Below are positions 17,065-26,590 of a DNA stretch of 41,728 nt, in pieces. The notes under the pieces were generated by a model. It had not been told where the DNA came from and searched no databases. It saw only the letters and a list, made by a program, of their open reading frames with translations. Position 1 is the stretch's first letter. Every line of letters begins with the position of its first letter. A program made the position numbers and the translations under genes. Source of the DNA: Rhodospira trueperi (GTDB lineage: Bacteria; Pseudomonadota; Alphaproteobacteria; Rhodospirillales; Rhodospirillaceae); NCBI RefSeq assembly GCF_900101965.1, contig NZ_FNAP01000019.1, positions 1 through 41,728 of the forward strand. The letters are read 5' to 3'.

Positions 17065-17547
17065 ATGACCGTCACAGTGATTTACGGCTCCGACGCCGGG
17101 GCCACACAAGCCGTCGCCAACCGCATCGCCGCGCGCCTTCAGGGCCGCTCCGTCGACATCAAGACGGCCTCCGTCGCGGATTTCGAAACCGCGAGTCTGT
17201 TGATTCTCGGCTGTCCGACATACGGGTTGGGCGATCTTCAGTCCGATTGGGACGACCACTATCACCTGCTGGAAGAGGCCAACCTGGCGGGCAAGCGGGT
17301 GGCGCTGTTCGGCACCGGTGACCAGTTCACCTATCCCGACACCTTTGTTGACGCCATGGGCATCCTCTACGACACGGTCGTCGAACGCGGCGCCACCGTG
17401 ATCGGCTTCACCGACACCGGCGGCTACGATTTCACCGCGTCCTTCGCCGAGCGCGACGGTCGGTTCGTCGGCCTCGCTCTCGACCAGGATCAGCAACCGG
17501 GCAAGACGGAAGATCGCATCACCAACTGGATCGCGAGCCTCGGCTAG
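17065..17547 (+). CDS. Flavodoxin, long-chain type
   Basis: 160 residues. Small FMN-binding electron carrier that replaces ferredoxin when iron is short. The N-terminal FMN phosphate loop reads GSDAGATQ (8-15), the first isoalloxazine loop is PTYGLGDLQSDW, and the second is GTGDQFTYPDTFVDAMG. The long-chain loop is present. I chose ATG 17065 because it begins the flavodoxin fold; GAGG is 8-10 nt upstream. The frame is open further upstream but that part is promoter. Divergent from hmuR with a shared palindromic motif, fitting iron-limited expression. It could also donate electrons to HutW. fldA or nifF cannot be distinguished by sequence alone. Confidence 0.93.
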   Translation: MTVTVIYGSDAGATQAVANRIAARLQGRSVDIKTASVADFETASLLILGCPTYGLGDLQSDWDDHYHLLEEANLAGKRVALFGTGDQFTYPDTFVDAMGILYDTVVERGATVIGFTDTGGYDFTASFAERDGRFVGLALDQDQQPGKTEDRITNWIASLG

Positions 17548-18035
17548 CGCCGATCACACCAGCATGTCGATGCCCCCCGTCGCATAACGACCGGGACGCC
17601 ACGGGTCGCGGACCGCCCGGGGGATGCATTCCGTCAGGAATTCTGTGTTCCAGGGACCGGCGGCGGTCGCGCCCGTGACGCCGCGGTGCGTCTTGCCCGG
17701 CTTATGAACGACGACTCGGCGCCGCCCCTGCTCATCCATGCCGCTGCTCTCGAGTTTCTGGCCTGGCATCTCGACGCCTGCCGGCCCGGCTCCGGGAGCG
17801 GGGCCGTGACCGGCTGCGAGCGAAGGCTGCTCATGGCGGCGCGCCTGCCCCCGCCCCCCGAGAGATTACCGATTTTCGTCCTGGTCAACGCCAAATCGGC
17901 TTGCGCCAAATTAAAGGTCAATCTAATATACAATACAATTTCCGCTCGCGGAAAACTGGGAAAATGATTGAATCTAATAGTAAAAATTAGGCAAAGGCAA
18001 CAAAGGGTTGCAATTTTTCACTTCAGGTCAATGCG
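17548..18035. other. Intergenic region with AT-rich chemoreceptor leader
   Basis: No gene is certain here. A minus-strand frame (17554-17769) and a plus-strand frame (from ATG 17704 to 17967, beginning MNDDSAPPLLIHAAALEFLAW) look weakly protein-like; neither has a family I recognise. From about 17900 the DNA becomes AT-rich. It holds a palindrome TTTCCGC-TC-GCGGAAA (17939-17954), two direct copies of AATCTAATA (17920-17928, 17971-17979; 51 bp apart) and a small hairpin GCAAC / GTTGC followed by AATTTTT near 17997-18018. This is probably the promoter and leader of the receptor gene at 18036. Confidence 0.4.
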
Positions 18036-20444
18036 ATGTCTGTCCGGCAGGCAAAACAGGGGGCGATGATGGTGCGTTTCAGCCTAAAGATGCGCATGAG
18101 TTTGATCACGGTGGGAATGGTCCTGGCGTCGCTGACCTTGGCGTCCGGGACAGCCTTGGTGTTCACCCGCGCCGCTTTGCACGACAATGCCCTTGAGGTG
18201 TCGCGCCAGTCCGCAGAAACAGGTGTGACCACCATAGATCACATCTTGGGAGAAGCCTTGACCGTGGCGCGCGGCAACGCGATGGCACAAGAAACGTTAC
18301 GCGCCGCCAACCAAACGGAGCGGGCCCTATATGACGCCTTGATGCGTGACCTGTTGACGGGACACCCCGACCTGCTGGGTGTCTGGAGCGGCTGGGAACC
18401 CAATGCGTTGGATGGACAGGACGCCGCCTTCGCCGGAACCGAAGGTCATGATGCCAGTGGACGGTACATGTCCTATTGGTATCGTGACGCAGGTCGCATC
18501 GACCGCACGGTTTTGTTGGATTACGAAACACCCGGTGTCGGCGATTACTATCTCCGTCCACGTGATGATAATCGCGAAGTCGTCCTTGAGCCCTATTTCT
18601 ATCCTATTGCCGGGGAAGACACGCTTATCACCTCCCTTGCTCTGCCAATCCGTCATAAAGGTGCCGTTGTCGGCGTCGCTGGCGTCGATATTTCCTTGGG
18701 CGCTCTACAAAAACAACTTTCTACGTTGCGTCCCATGGAAACCGGGTGGGTCACGCTGATCACCGACCAGGGCACAATCGTCGCCGACCGCAATCCGGCC
18801 ATGCTGGGGAAAAATGCCGCCGACGCCGGATACGGCGATGACGCGCTGGCCACAATTACGCACGCACAGCCTTTTGAAAACGAAAATGCCACGGCATTGG
18901 ATGGAACGCCCTTGTTGCGGGTGGTCCTGCCGGTTTCCCTGGGAGAGACAGACTCGACCTGGGCCGTGGTCACCAACATTCCGCGCGCCACGGCGCTGGC
19001 TGCGGTCAATGAAATCACCTGGACCCTGATCGTGCTGGCGTTGATCGTGGCCGCCGTATCGGTTGCACTGTCCTGGTTCTTTGCCCTTCGGATCAGCACA
19101 CCGATCGTCTCCATCACAGACATCATGAAACGCTTGGCCTCCGGCGATCTGACGGTGACCGTGCCCGACACCCATCGTAAGGACGAGATCGGCGCTATGG
19201 CCGCCGCAGTCGAGGTTTTCAGGGAAAACAGCAAGAAAATCGAGGGCATGCAATCCGAGCAGGAGGCTGCGCATCGCCGCAACGCTCGCCGCGTGCAAAC
19301 CGAAATGTTCGCCCTGACCAACGCGCTCGAACAAGAAGTGCACAGCGCCATCGATATCGTGCATCGGCAATCCACCACGATGCAGAAGGTCGCCAACGAT
19401 ATGGCCCAGGCCGTCAAGCATACCGAGATGGGCGCGGAAGCGGCCTCAGCGGCATCGCAAGCCTCCTCCTCCAGTGTCGACGCCGTGGCCGCGGCCGCTG
19501 AGGAAATGGCCGCGTCCATCAGTGAAATTAGCCGTCAGGTCGTCGGCGCCACGCAGATCGCCAACCGGGCCTCGCAGCAAGCCGAGGGCACCAACGCCCA
19601 TATCGAAGGCCTGGCCGATGTCGCCAACAAGATCGGCGAAGTGGTCAACCTGATCAGCGACATCGCCAAGCAAACGAACCTGTTGGCGCTCAACGCCACC
19701 ATTGAGGCGGCGCGGGCCGGCGACGCGGGCAAGGGCTTTGCCGTGGTCGCCAACGAGGTCAAGACGCTGGCCAACCAGACCGCCAAGGCTACCGAGGACA
19801 TCGCCACCCAGATCGGCGACATGCAGGCCGCCACCCGGGATGCGGTGGACGCCATCAAGGGCATCGTCGCCGTCATTGGCGAGATCAACGAGATCACCGT
19901 CACGGTGTCCTCGGCGGTGGAGGAACAGACGGCGGCCACCGGCGAAATCAGCGAGAACGCCCAGCATGCTGCGGAAAGCACCCAGAATGCCTCCGACAAC
20001 ATCGCGGCGGTCACCTCCAACGCCGTTGACACCGGGCAGCACGCCGGGGCGGTGCAGCAAGCCGCCGGAGACGTCCTCGAACGGGTCCAGGCGATGCAAC
20101 GATCACTGGAACGGATCATCCGCGCCGGCAGCGCCGAAGACCGCGAGGCCAACGCCCTGCATACCGTCAACATCGCGGTGACCGTGGATATGGGAACCGG
20201 CACCCTTCAGGCCGGCTTGCTGCAGGATGCCGCTCTCAGCGGGGTGGGCACCCTGGATCGCTCCATCTCCGGCGAACGCGGCCAAACTTTCCTTATGGAT
20301 ATTCCCGACGTCGGCCGCCTGAACGGGATCATCGTCGCCACCACCGCCCAGGCCACTCACATCCGCTTGGACATGACCGATAGCGAAGCCCGAACGTTCA
20401 AGTCGTTCGTTGATCGGCGGCTTCACAAATCGACAAAGATGTGA
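18036..20444 (+). CDS. Transmembrane chemoreceptor, dCache sensor, PilZ-like tail
   Basis: 802 residues. Order: TM1 (~22-44), a periplasmic two-module Cache sensor (~45-325, with YMSYWYR and [10 protein letters not shown], then GVAGVDISL), TM2 (~328-352), HAMP (~353-405), coiled coil and signalling hairpin with tip [17 protein letters not shown] (~546-562), then a C-terminal ~100-residue domain. The last part resembles PilZ by position and by DAALSGVG, but it lacks RxxxR and has Ala for Ser in the DxSxxG motif, so c-di-GMP binding is doubtful. The sensor ligand cannot be named. An ATG at 18066 with AGGGGG upstream is an alternative start. It may feed the downstream CheA. Confidence 0.9.
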   Translation: MSVRQAKQGAMMVRFSLKMRMSLITVGMVLASLTLASGTALVFTRAALHDNALEVSRQSAETGVTTIDHILGEALTVARGNAMAQETLRAANQTERALYDALMRDLLTGHPDLLGVWSGWEPNALDGQDAAFAGTEGHDASGRYMSYWYRDAGRIDRTVLLDYETPGVGDYYLRPRDDNREVVLEPYFYPIAGEDTLITSLALPIRHKGAVVGVAGVDISLGALQKQLSTLRPMETGWVTLITDQGTIVADRNPAMLGKNAADAGYGDDALATITHAQPFENENATALDGTPLLRVVLPVSLGETDSTWAVVTNIPRATALAAVNEITWTLIVLALIVAAVSVALSWFFALRISTPIVSITDIMKRLASGDLTVTVPDTHRKDEIGAMAAAVEVFRENSKKIEGMQSEQEAAHRRNARRVQTEMFALTNALEQEVHSAIDIVHRQSTTMQKVANDMAQAVKHTEMGAEAASAASQASSSSVDAVAAAAEEMAASISEISRQVVGATQIANRASQQAEGTNAHIEGLADVANKIGEVVNLISDIAKQTNLLALNATIEAARAGDAGKGFAVVANEVKTLANQTAKATEDIATQIGDMQAATRDAVDAIKGIVAVIGEINEITVTVSSAVEEQTAATGEISENAQHAAESTQNASDNIAAVTSNAVDTGQHAGAVQQAAGDVLERVQAMQRSLERIIRAGSAEDREANALHTVNIAVTVDMGTGTLQAGLLQDAALSGVGTLDRSISGERGQTFLMDIPDVGRLNGIIVATTAQATHIRLDMTDSEARTFKSFVDRRLHKSTKM

Positions 20445-20599
20445 TGCGGACGACCAAAGAGAACTGGCCGCCGGGGACATATGGACAGGGCGATCCGTGG
20501 ATCGTCTGCCTGAGACCGGCGTAGATGCCGAGACAGGAGGAGAGACGACCGCGCCGGCCCCTTTGACCAAGCGGCCCCGCAGAGCGGGGCCGTGACGCG
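20445..20599. other. Post-receptor spacer with hairpins
   Basis: No gene is seen. CGATCC-GT-GGATCG (20493-20506) and a strong CGGCCCCGC-AGA-GCGGGGCCG hairpin (20572-20592) lie here. The latter has no T-run, and it abuts the IS3 remnant that follows, so it may be an end structure of that former element or a factor-dependent terminator for the receptor. Confidence 0.35.
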
Positions 20600-20710
20600 C
20601 CGCCTTTCAACGCGAAAGTGGCCCTTGCGGCGATCAAAGGCGAGAAGACGCTGGCCGAATTGGCGCAGCAGTTCAACGTCCACCCGAACCAGATCACGGC
20701 GTGGCGCAGC
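20600..20710 (+). pseudogene. IS3-family OrfA transposase remnant
   Basis: In frame with GTG 20618 the sequence reads PPFNAKVALAAIKGEKT, then LAELAQQFNVHPNQITAWR. This is the helix-turn-helix start of IS3-family OrfA, normally preceded by RRRF and followed by KxxLLE. The match breaks off after ITAWR and continues into unrelated sequence (SPVANNAAIGEG), so only about 37 codons remain. It lies between two chemoreceptor genes. Confidence 0.75.
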
Positions 20711-20761
20711 CCGGTAGCGAACAACGCCGCAATCGGGGAAGGTGTGCCAAACTGTCATGCA

Positions 20762-20799
20762 GAACAATTGGTGCGGGTCCGCTCCAATTGTTCCTTTTT
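20762..20799 (+). terminator. Strong Rho-independent terminator
   Basis: GAACAATTGG (20762-20771) pairs with CCAATTGTTC (20784-20793). The loop itself folds as GCGG-GT-CCGC, and CTTTTT follows at 20794-20799. It separates the first receptor and IS3 remnant from the chemosensory operon, which therefore needs its own promoter between 20800 and 21035. Confidence 0.85.
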
Positions 20800-21035
20800 C
20801 CGGCTCTTGCGGCATTGAATGGCTGCCATGCGACGACCGATATTTAATGACTCCAAGACCCAAAACCGCCATCATGTTCGCGGGCATCCGGGGCATCCTG
20901 TCGTTTTCGATCCTTCATGCGAAGTGCCACGGAACGCCATGCCTGCGAGGAGGCATGGTCTGTGGACTGTGTGACCTGTGCGGATCGAAAATGCTCAGCC
21001 TTGCCCTTTTTCTTCGTTCATAAGGAGAAGCGGTT
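20800..21035 (+). promoter_or_regulatory. Promoter and leader of the chemosensory operon
   Basis: No gene is seen. The region is less GC-rich than the flanks. It has a hairpin CCATGCCT-GCGAGG-AGGCATGG at 20937-20958, and a clean ribosome-binding site AAGGAG 8 nt before the ATG at 21036. I could not place -35/-10 boxes confidently. Confidence 0.4.
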
Positions 21036-23000
21036 ATGGCGTTGCGGAAACAGGCTTCTGGGGCGGACACAGACCATGCCCCCCGGGACTCCTTGGCACA
21101 GATCGCACCAAACGCTTCAAACGCCTTAGCCGGGCGCGATCAAGCGCGGGCCAATAAGGACGCCGACGCCAAGCGCCGCCAGGCCCGGACCCTCGCCCGC
21201 CAACAGCAGGCGGCCGAGAAGATCGCGTCCGCCTCAACAGAGCTGCTCGCCGGTCTGAACGAACAATCCGGCGCCGCCACGGAACTGCGCGCCAGCATGG
21301 AGCAGATCGCTTCCGGCGCGGAGGAGGCCAGCAGCGCCGCCCAGGAAAGCCTGAGCGCCGTCACCCAGATCTCGGCCAGCCTGGACGAGCAGGGCCGCAC
21401 CTCTGAGTCCGCCCGGACCAAGACCGTCCAGCTACAGGACCTGATCGGATCGGTCGCGGACGAAGTCGGGGCCATGGTTGATAATGTCAGCGCGGCCAGC
21501 GACCGTCAGAATCAGTCCGTCAAGATCATTGCCCAGTTGGAAACCCGCGCTCAGGAAGTGAACGAGGCCGTCAGTTCGGTGATTCGCATCGCCGATCAGA
21601 CCAGCCTGCTGGCCCTGAACGCGGCCATCGAGGCGGCCCGGGCCGGCCAGCACGGCAAGGGCTTCGCCGTGGTCGCCGATGCGGTGCGGACCCTGGCCGA
21701 GAACTCGGAAAAGAACGCTGGCAACATCCAGGACCAGATCGGCCGCATTCAGGAGAATGTGAAGACCGTCACGGAGGGCATCACCCGCTCGGCCGACATC
21801 GCGGCGAAGGAGGCGGAAAAGGGGCAGGAGGTCATCGGCCAACTGTCCACGGTCCGCGCGGAGATGGAGACCCTCAAGGAGGGTGCCGACGCCATCAGCG
21901 CGGTGGCGTCCGATTCAGCCGAAGCGTCCATGGAAGCGCAGAAGGGCTCTGAGACGATCGCCTCGGCCGCCGAAGAACAGTCGGCGGCCTGCGAGGAGTC
22001 CCTGAAGGCCCTGGAGGAACAGACCCAGGCCCTGGATGCCTGCGTTCAGGCGGCGGAGGCGCTGGAGGCCCTGGCCGAGGACCTGAAGAATTCGTCCAAC
22101 ATCACCAAGAGCGCCGAGGACGTCGCCAGCAGCGCCGAGGAATTGTCCTCGACCGTGGAGGAAATGAGCAAGTCGGCCTCGATGATCCAGACGGCCCTGG
22201 GCCAGATCAATAACGGCGCGTCGCAGGCGGCAAGCGCGTCGGAGCAGTCGTCGCGCGTACTGACCCGTGTGCGCGATTCCGCTGTCCAGACCAATGATCG
22301 TGCCCAGCAGGCCACCGACATCGGCCAGCGCGTCATCGCCGCGTTGTCCGAGAACAAGGCCAGCGTCGATGGCATGATCAATACGATCAACGAGGCGCTG
22401 GAGGACGGGCGCAAGAACCTCGCCACCATGAGGGAGATGGAGGAGATCAGCCAGCGCATCGACAAGGTGGTGGACAGCATCTCCAACGTCGCCATCCAGA
22501 CCAGCATGCTGGCCGTCACCGGCGCGGTCGAGGCTGCCCGGGCCGGCGAGTTCGGCAAGGGCTTCGCGGTGGTCTCCACCGATATCGAGAACCTAGCCAA
22601 CGAAGCCATGGAGAACGCCGAACAGATCAAGGACATGGTCAAGGCCATCCAGATCCAGATCCAGACCGTGCGCACCGACCTTCAGTCCATTACCGATGAT
22701 TCCCTGCAGGAGGTGGAGAAGGCCAAGGCCACCACTAACGCCCTGGTGACCATCGGCCAGGATGCCGAGACGGTGATGCGCGGCAACCAGGAGATCCAGA
22801 AGGCCTCCGCCGAAATCGCCACGGCCGTCGAACAGGCCCTGAAGGGGTCGGAGCAGATCGCCGCCGCCGCCGAACAGGCGCTCAAGAGCTCGGAGCAGGC
22901 CAGCACCGCCGCCAAACAGCAGTCCCAGGGCGCCGACGAGTTGGCCGCCGCGATCGAGGAGATCGCCTCCATCGCCGACGAACTCCAGAGCAATTCATGA
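21036..23000 (+). CDS. Soluble chemoreceptor with two tandem signalling domains
   Basis: 654 residues with no transmembrane segment, no HAMP and no recognisable sensor domain. Two complete MCP signalling hairpins follow one another. Tip one is at ~187-213 ([18 protein letters not shown], then HGKGFAVV); tip two is at ~487-513 ([18 protein letters not shown], then FGKGFAVV), exactly 300 residues later. The second tip departs from the consensus (AVTGAV for ALNAAI). The N-terminal ~60 residues are polar and basic ([17 protein letters not shown]). First gene of the operon, so it is probably the scaffold of a cytoplasmic array. Signal input is unknown; it may come from a partner such as the HEAT or STAS protein. 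Confidence 0.92.
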   Translation: MALRKQASGADTDHAPRDSLAQIAPNASNALAGRDQARANKDADAKRRQARTLARQQQAAEKIASASTELLAGLNEQSGAATELRASMEQIASGAEEASSAAQESLSAVTQISASLDEQGRTSESARTKTVQLQDLIGSVADEVGAMVDNVSAASDRQNQSVKIIAQLETRAQEVNEAVSSVIRIADQTSLLALNAAIEAARAGQHGKGFAVVADAVRTLAENSEKNAGNIQDQIGRIQENVKTVTEGITRSADIAAKEAEKGQEVIGQLSTVRAEMETLKEGADAISAVASDSAEASMEAQKGSETIASAAEEQSAACEESLKALEEQTQALDACVQAAEALEALAEDLKNSSNITKSAEDVASSAEELSSTVEEMSKSASMIQTALGQINNGASQAASASEQSSRVLTRVRDSAVQTNDRAQQATDIGQRVIAALSENKASVDGMINTINEALEDGRKNLATMREMEEISQRIDKVVDSISNVAIQTSMLAVTGAVEAARAGEFGKGFAVVSTDIENLANEAMENAEQIKDMVKAIQIQIQTVRTDLQSITDDSLQEVEKAKATTNALVTIGQDAETVMRGNQEIQKASAEIATAVEQALKGSEQIAAAAEQALKSSEQASTAAKQQSQGADELAAAIEEIASIADELQSNS

Positions 23001-23067
23001 CCGCCGCCCGGAACCCCGCCCAAGGCATGGGGCGATGTTTCGTTGAGGCTTGGATGTGGAGGCGATC

Positions 23068-24792
23068 ATGACCCAGGCTGCCGAAGCCATCGACGTTGCG
23101 TCTGAACGGACGGACGATGGCGAACGCGGACAGTACGTGAACTTCACGATTGACGCGGAATGCTTCGCGTTTCCGATGCAAACGGTCCAGGAAATCATTC
23201 GCGTGCCGGAGACGGTGGCCGTTCCCCTGACAAGCCGCAGTCTCATGGGGCTCGCCAACCTGCGCGGATCCGTCATCCCCGTGCTCAGCCTGCGCGGCCT
23301 GTTGGGCCTGACCGAAAAAGAGGCCACCGACGCCAGCCGGGTCTTGGTCATCGACCATGGCCGTCCGGTCGGTCTTGTCGTGGATCGCGTCGCCAGCGTG
23401 ATGAATGTCGATCGGACGGATGTCGAGGACGCGACCAACATCAAGACCACGCTTGACACCGATGTCCTGGCCGGCGCCGTCAAGAACCAGCAGGGATGGG
23501 ACCTTGTGCTGCTGCTGGATGCGTCCAAGGTTCTGGACGGTGAGTTCGGCGCCATCGCGGCCTCGTCCGAGGCCGCGAACGACACCGGTTCGGCCCGCAA
23601 GGCCGAGGATCGCGGCGACGAGGACGCCGCCGACGACAGCACCCGGCAACTGGTCAGCTTCCTGGTGGACGGCCAGGAGTACGCCTTCCCGATTGCCCGG
23701 GTCGAGGAGATCGTGCGGGTGCCCGACAGCATCAGCCAGGTCCCGAACGCGGATCAGGACGTGTTCGGCCTGATCAATCTCCGTCAGCGACTGCTGCCCC
23801 TGCTCGGCCTGCGGCGTATGTTCGGGCTGGCGGATACCGAACTCGGCGAGGATACCCGTATCGTGGTCGTTCGATTGTCGGCGACCCAGACCGTGGGAAT
23901 GATCGTCGACAAGGTGCGCGAGGTTCTGCGTGTCCGACAGGCCGATTTGGATGAGGTGCCGCCGCTTCTCTTCCAGGGTGGCACGGACGGGGAGTTCGAG
24001 GCGGTCTGCCGTCTGGATGAGGGAAAGCGGTTGGTCTCCATCCTGTCGGTCGAGGCCATGTTTCATCACCCGGCCGTGCAGCAGGGACTGGCTCAGACGC
24101 AGACGCAGACGCAGACGGGAGACACGGCGGTGATCGAAGCCGACGACGCGGCCGACCAAGCCGCGGGGGCAACGCAGGACGACATCCAGTTGGTCGTCTT
24201 CCGGTTGGCCGAGGAAGAATACGGCGTCGAGATCAACTCGGTGCAGGAGATCATTCGCCTGCCCGATCAGTTCAGCAAGGTCCCCAAGACGGCCGCCTTC
24301 ATCGACGGCATGGTCAACCTGCGCGGCGCCGTGTTGCCGGTGGTCGATCTGCGGGTTCGCCTGGGTATGGATCGCCGGGCCGACCGTGATGACCGACAAC
24401 GGATCATGGTTCTCAATCTGGGAGGGGCACAGACCGGGTTCGTGGTCGACTCCGTGTCTGAAGTGTTGCGGCTGCAAGGATCGGAGATCGAGGAGGCGCC
24501 AAGAATGTCGGCCGAGCAGGCCCGCATGATGGGGTCGGTCGCCAACCTGAAAAAGCAGGGCCGCATGATCCTGCTGATCGACCCGCGTTGCCTGCTGGAC
24601 AAGGGGGAGATCGAACACCTCCATCAGCTTGACAAGACGCCACCGCCCGCGCCGCCACCCGCGCCGGTGGTCCTTCCAACCCAGGCGTCACCCACGGCAG
24701 CTCCGGCCGATCCGGGTGGGCAGCAGACCCCGCCAGCCGACCCGGTCCGCAAAACGCCTGTTGAGGACGATGCGGGTGGACGCACCAGCTAG
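23068..24792 (+). CDS. Triple CheW-domain coupling protein
   Basis: 574 residues carrying three CheW domains, roughly residues 21-158, 193-336 and 372-512, each with the FPMQTVQEIIRVP-type strand and the NLR turn (NLRG, NLRQ, NLRG). CheW couples receptors to CheA. The domains are joined by acidic linkers; the second linker contains QTQTQTQT, and the C-terminal ~55 residues are Pro/Ala-rich and disordered-looking. I start at ATG 23068, because GGAGG lies 5 nt upstream; a TTG at 23050 is in frame but lacks such a site. Ordinary CheW is ~160 residues with one domain. Domain 2 has Q for the turn glycine. Confidence 0.92.
   Translation: MTQAAEAIDVASERTDDGERGQYVNFTIDAECFAFPMQTVQEIIRVPETVAVPLTSRSLMGLANLRGSVIPVLSLRGLLGLTEKEATDASRVLVIDHGRPVGLVVDRVASVMNVDRTDVEDATNIKTTLDTDVLAGAVKNQQGWDLVLLLDASKVLDGEFGAIAASSEAANDTGSARKAEDRGDEDAADDSTRQLVSFLVDGQEYAFPIARVEEIVRVPDSISQVPNADQDVFGLINLRQRLLPLLGLRRMFGLADTELGEDTRIVVVRLSATQTVGMIVDKVREVLRVRQADLDEVPPLLFQGGTDGEFEAVCRLDEGKRLVSILSVEAMFHHPAVQQGLAQTQTQTQTGDTAVIEADDAADQAAGATQDDIQLVVFRLAEEEYGVEINSVQEIIRLPDQFSKVPKTAAFIDGMVNLRGAVLPVVDLRVRLGMDRRADRDDRQRIMVLNLGGAQTGFVVDSVSEVLRLQGSEIEEAPRMSAEQARMMGSVANLKKQGRMILLIDPRCLLDKGEIEHLHQLDKTPPPAPPPAPVVLPTQASPTAAPADPGGQQTPPADPVRKTPVEDDAGGRTS
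24094..24117 (+). repeat. CAGACG x4 microsatellite inside the triple-CheW gene
   Basis: Four perfect tandem CAGACG units encode QTQTQTQT in the linker between CheW domains 2 and 3. The unit is six bases, so slippage would change linker length by two residues without shifting frame. Confidence 0.85.
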
Positions 24793-24806
24793 AACCGGTT
24801 GAGCCC

Positions 24807-25895
24807 ATGAAAGTCCTGGTGATTGAAGACTCTGCCCTGATGCGGCGGGAACTCCGGAAGATCCTAGGCAAAATCCCGGATGCCGAAGTCCAGACCGCCC
24901 GCAATGGAGCGGACGGTCTGGAAGAGATCGAGAAGTTCGACCCCGACGTCGTGACCCTGGACATCAACATGCCGGTCATGGACGGGCTGACCTGCCTCAG
25001 CCACATCATGACGCGCTTCCCGCGTCCCGTGGTGATGGTGTCGTCCCTGACCGAAAAGGGCGCGCTGGCGACCTTCGAAGCCTTGGAGATGGGTGCCGTG
25101 GACTACATCCCGAAGCCAGACGGCACGGTGTCGCTGAATGCCCAGGTCATGGAACGGGAGTTGATCGCCAAGATCCACGCCGCCATGCGCTCACGTCCGG
25201 CCAGAAACCGGGCGCCGTCCGCGTTGATGCGCCGCACGGCCACGACCCTGACTCGTCGTCGATCCGCCCCGGCGACGCGACCGGCCCCGACCGTTGCCCG
25301 CCAACGGGCCGAGGGATTGATCCTGATCGGGTCATCGACCGGTGGCCCGTCGGTGGTCGAGGACATCATCCGCTCGTTGCCTCTGGATCTGCCGTGGCCC
25401 ATCGTCGTCGCCCAGCACATGCCGCCGCAGTTCACCAACACCTACGCCCGGCGCATGAACGACGTCTGCGACCTGACCGTCATCGAGGTTGATCGGCCGC
25501 GCGCGGTGGAACCCGGCACCGTCTACATCGGACGCGGCGGCAGCGACGTCGTCCTGACCCGTCGCGCCGGTCGCCTAACGGTCCTGTCGATGCCGCCTGA
25601 CGCATCAGTACCATGGCACCCCAGCGTTGATCGCATGGTGGATACGGCCCTTGAGCATGTCGATCCCGCCAACATGGTCGGCGTTCTGCTGACGGGCATG
25701 GGCGACGACGGCGCGCGGGCCATGACCGACCTGAAAGGCCGGGGCGGCCGAACCATCGCCGAGTCCGAGGAAACGGCCATCGTCTACGGTATGCCCGCCG
25801 AACTGGTCGCTCAGGGCGGCGCCACCGAAGTCCTGCCCAATCCTCGCATCGCCCGCCGTGTGCGGGACTGGTGCATGACCCGGGCGTCATTCTGA
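24807..25895 (+). CDS. cheB: Chemoreceptor methylesterase/deamidase
   Basis: 362 residues. CheB removes methyl groups from receptor glutamates and is activated by phosphorylation. The REC domain (1-~125) has acidic pocket E7/D8, phospho-acceptor D52 (TLDINMPVMDG), S80 and K103 (IPKPDG). After an Arg/Thr/Ala-rich linker (~130-168) the esterase domain shows the Ser loop GSSTGGPS (~175-182), H204 (VAQHMPPQFT) and D301 (LLTGMGDDGA). It follows the triple-CheW gene by 14 bp. Confidence 0.95.
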   Translation: MKVLVIEDSALMRRELRKILGKIPDAEVQTARNGADGLEEIEKFDPDVVTLDINMPVMDGLTCLSHIMTRFPRPVVMVSSLTEKGALATFEALEMGAVDYIPKPDGTVSLNAQVMERELIAKIHAAMRSRPARNRAPSALMRRTATTLTRRRSAPATRPAPTVARQRAEGLILIGSSTGGPSVVEDIIRSLPLDLPWPIVVAQHMPPQFTNTYARRMNDVCDLTVIEVDRPRAVEPGTVYIGRGGSDVVLTRRAGRLTVLSMPPDASVPWHPSVDRMVDTALEHVDPANMVGVLLTGMGDDGARAMTDLKGRGGRTIAESEETAIVYGMPAELVAQGGATEVLPNPRIARRVRDWCMTRASF

Positions 25896-25921
25896 CCGCC
25901 GGCCTGACTGGAGGAGATCGC

Positions 25922-26590
25922 ATGCCCCTCAGCCGAACGGACAGCGGCCAAGCGCCCGGCGCGGAGGCGCCCGAGAGCATCGGCACCGTCGATCAGGCCC
26001 GCGAGCACCTGGGCGATTCGGACTCCAACGCGCGGCGCCGCGCGGCCAGGGCGTTTGTCGATTTCGGGGGGGACCCGGCGGTGCTGTGTCGCCGTCTCGA
26101 AGACGAGGACAACCTCGCCGTGATCGAGTTGGCCATGACGGCCCTTGTGGACGCCGCGACGGGCTCGGACGGTGACTCCGCCGCCCGACGGGACACGGTC
26201 GAGGCGCTGATTTCCCTGATGCGGTCAAAGAATGCTTCGGTTCGGGTGCAGACGGTCTCGGCGCTTCAACAGGTGCCGGACGAGACCGCCGCGTTCGTGC
26301 CGGCTCTGATGTCCGATCCCGACCCCAACGTCCGCATCTTGACGGCCAACCTGCTGCAAGACTTCGCCCATCCCGACACCCACGCATGGTTGCGCGCCCT
26401 CCTGCGCACGGACACGCATGTCAACGTCTGCATGGCGGCGGTGGAAGCCCTCGCCGAAACGGGCACGCCGGACATGGTGGAGGACCTTGATCGATTGGTG
26501 GACCGGTTTCCCGACCAGCCCTTCGTCGCGGCCGCTGTTGCCCAGGTGCGCCGCCTGATCGAAGGGAGGTCCGAGCCTGATGGATCATGA
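25922..26590 (+). CDS. HEAT-repeat protein in chemosensory operon
   Basis: 222 residues, mostly alpha-helical. After a polar ~25-residue start it shows successive HEAT/PBS-lyase-type repeats, for example ARRRAARAFVDFGGDP, VRVQTVSALQQVPDE, VRILTANLLQDFAHP and VCMAAVEALAETGTP. Such repeats form a curved protein-binding surface with no catalytic activity. GGAGGAG lies 5 nt before ATG 25922. Its end overlaps cheR by 11 bp. Placement between cheB and cheR suggests an adaptor for receptor adaptation enzymes or for the soluble receptor. The partner is not known from the sequence. Confidence 0.82.
   Translation: MPLSRTDSGQAPGAEAPESIGTVDQAREHLGDSDSNARRRAARAFVDFGGDPAVLCRRLEDEDNLAVIELAMTALVDAATGSDGDSAARRDTVEALISLMRSKNASVRVQTVSALQQVPDETAAFVPALMSDPDPNVRILTANLLQDFAHPDTHAWLRALLRTDTHVNVCMAAVEALAETGTPDMVEDLDRLVDRFPDQPFVAAAVAQVRRLIEGRSEPDGS

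Noticed and set aside
20423-20896. Minus-strand 157-residue open frame
   Set aside because: It crosses a strong terminator hairpin and the IS3 remnant, and shows no family features.
24094-24117. CRISPR-like repeat
   Set aside because: Four contiguous 6-base units in frame within a coding region, with no spacers.
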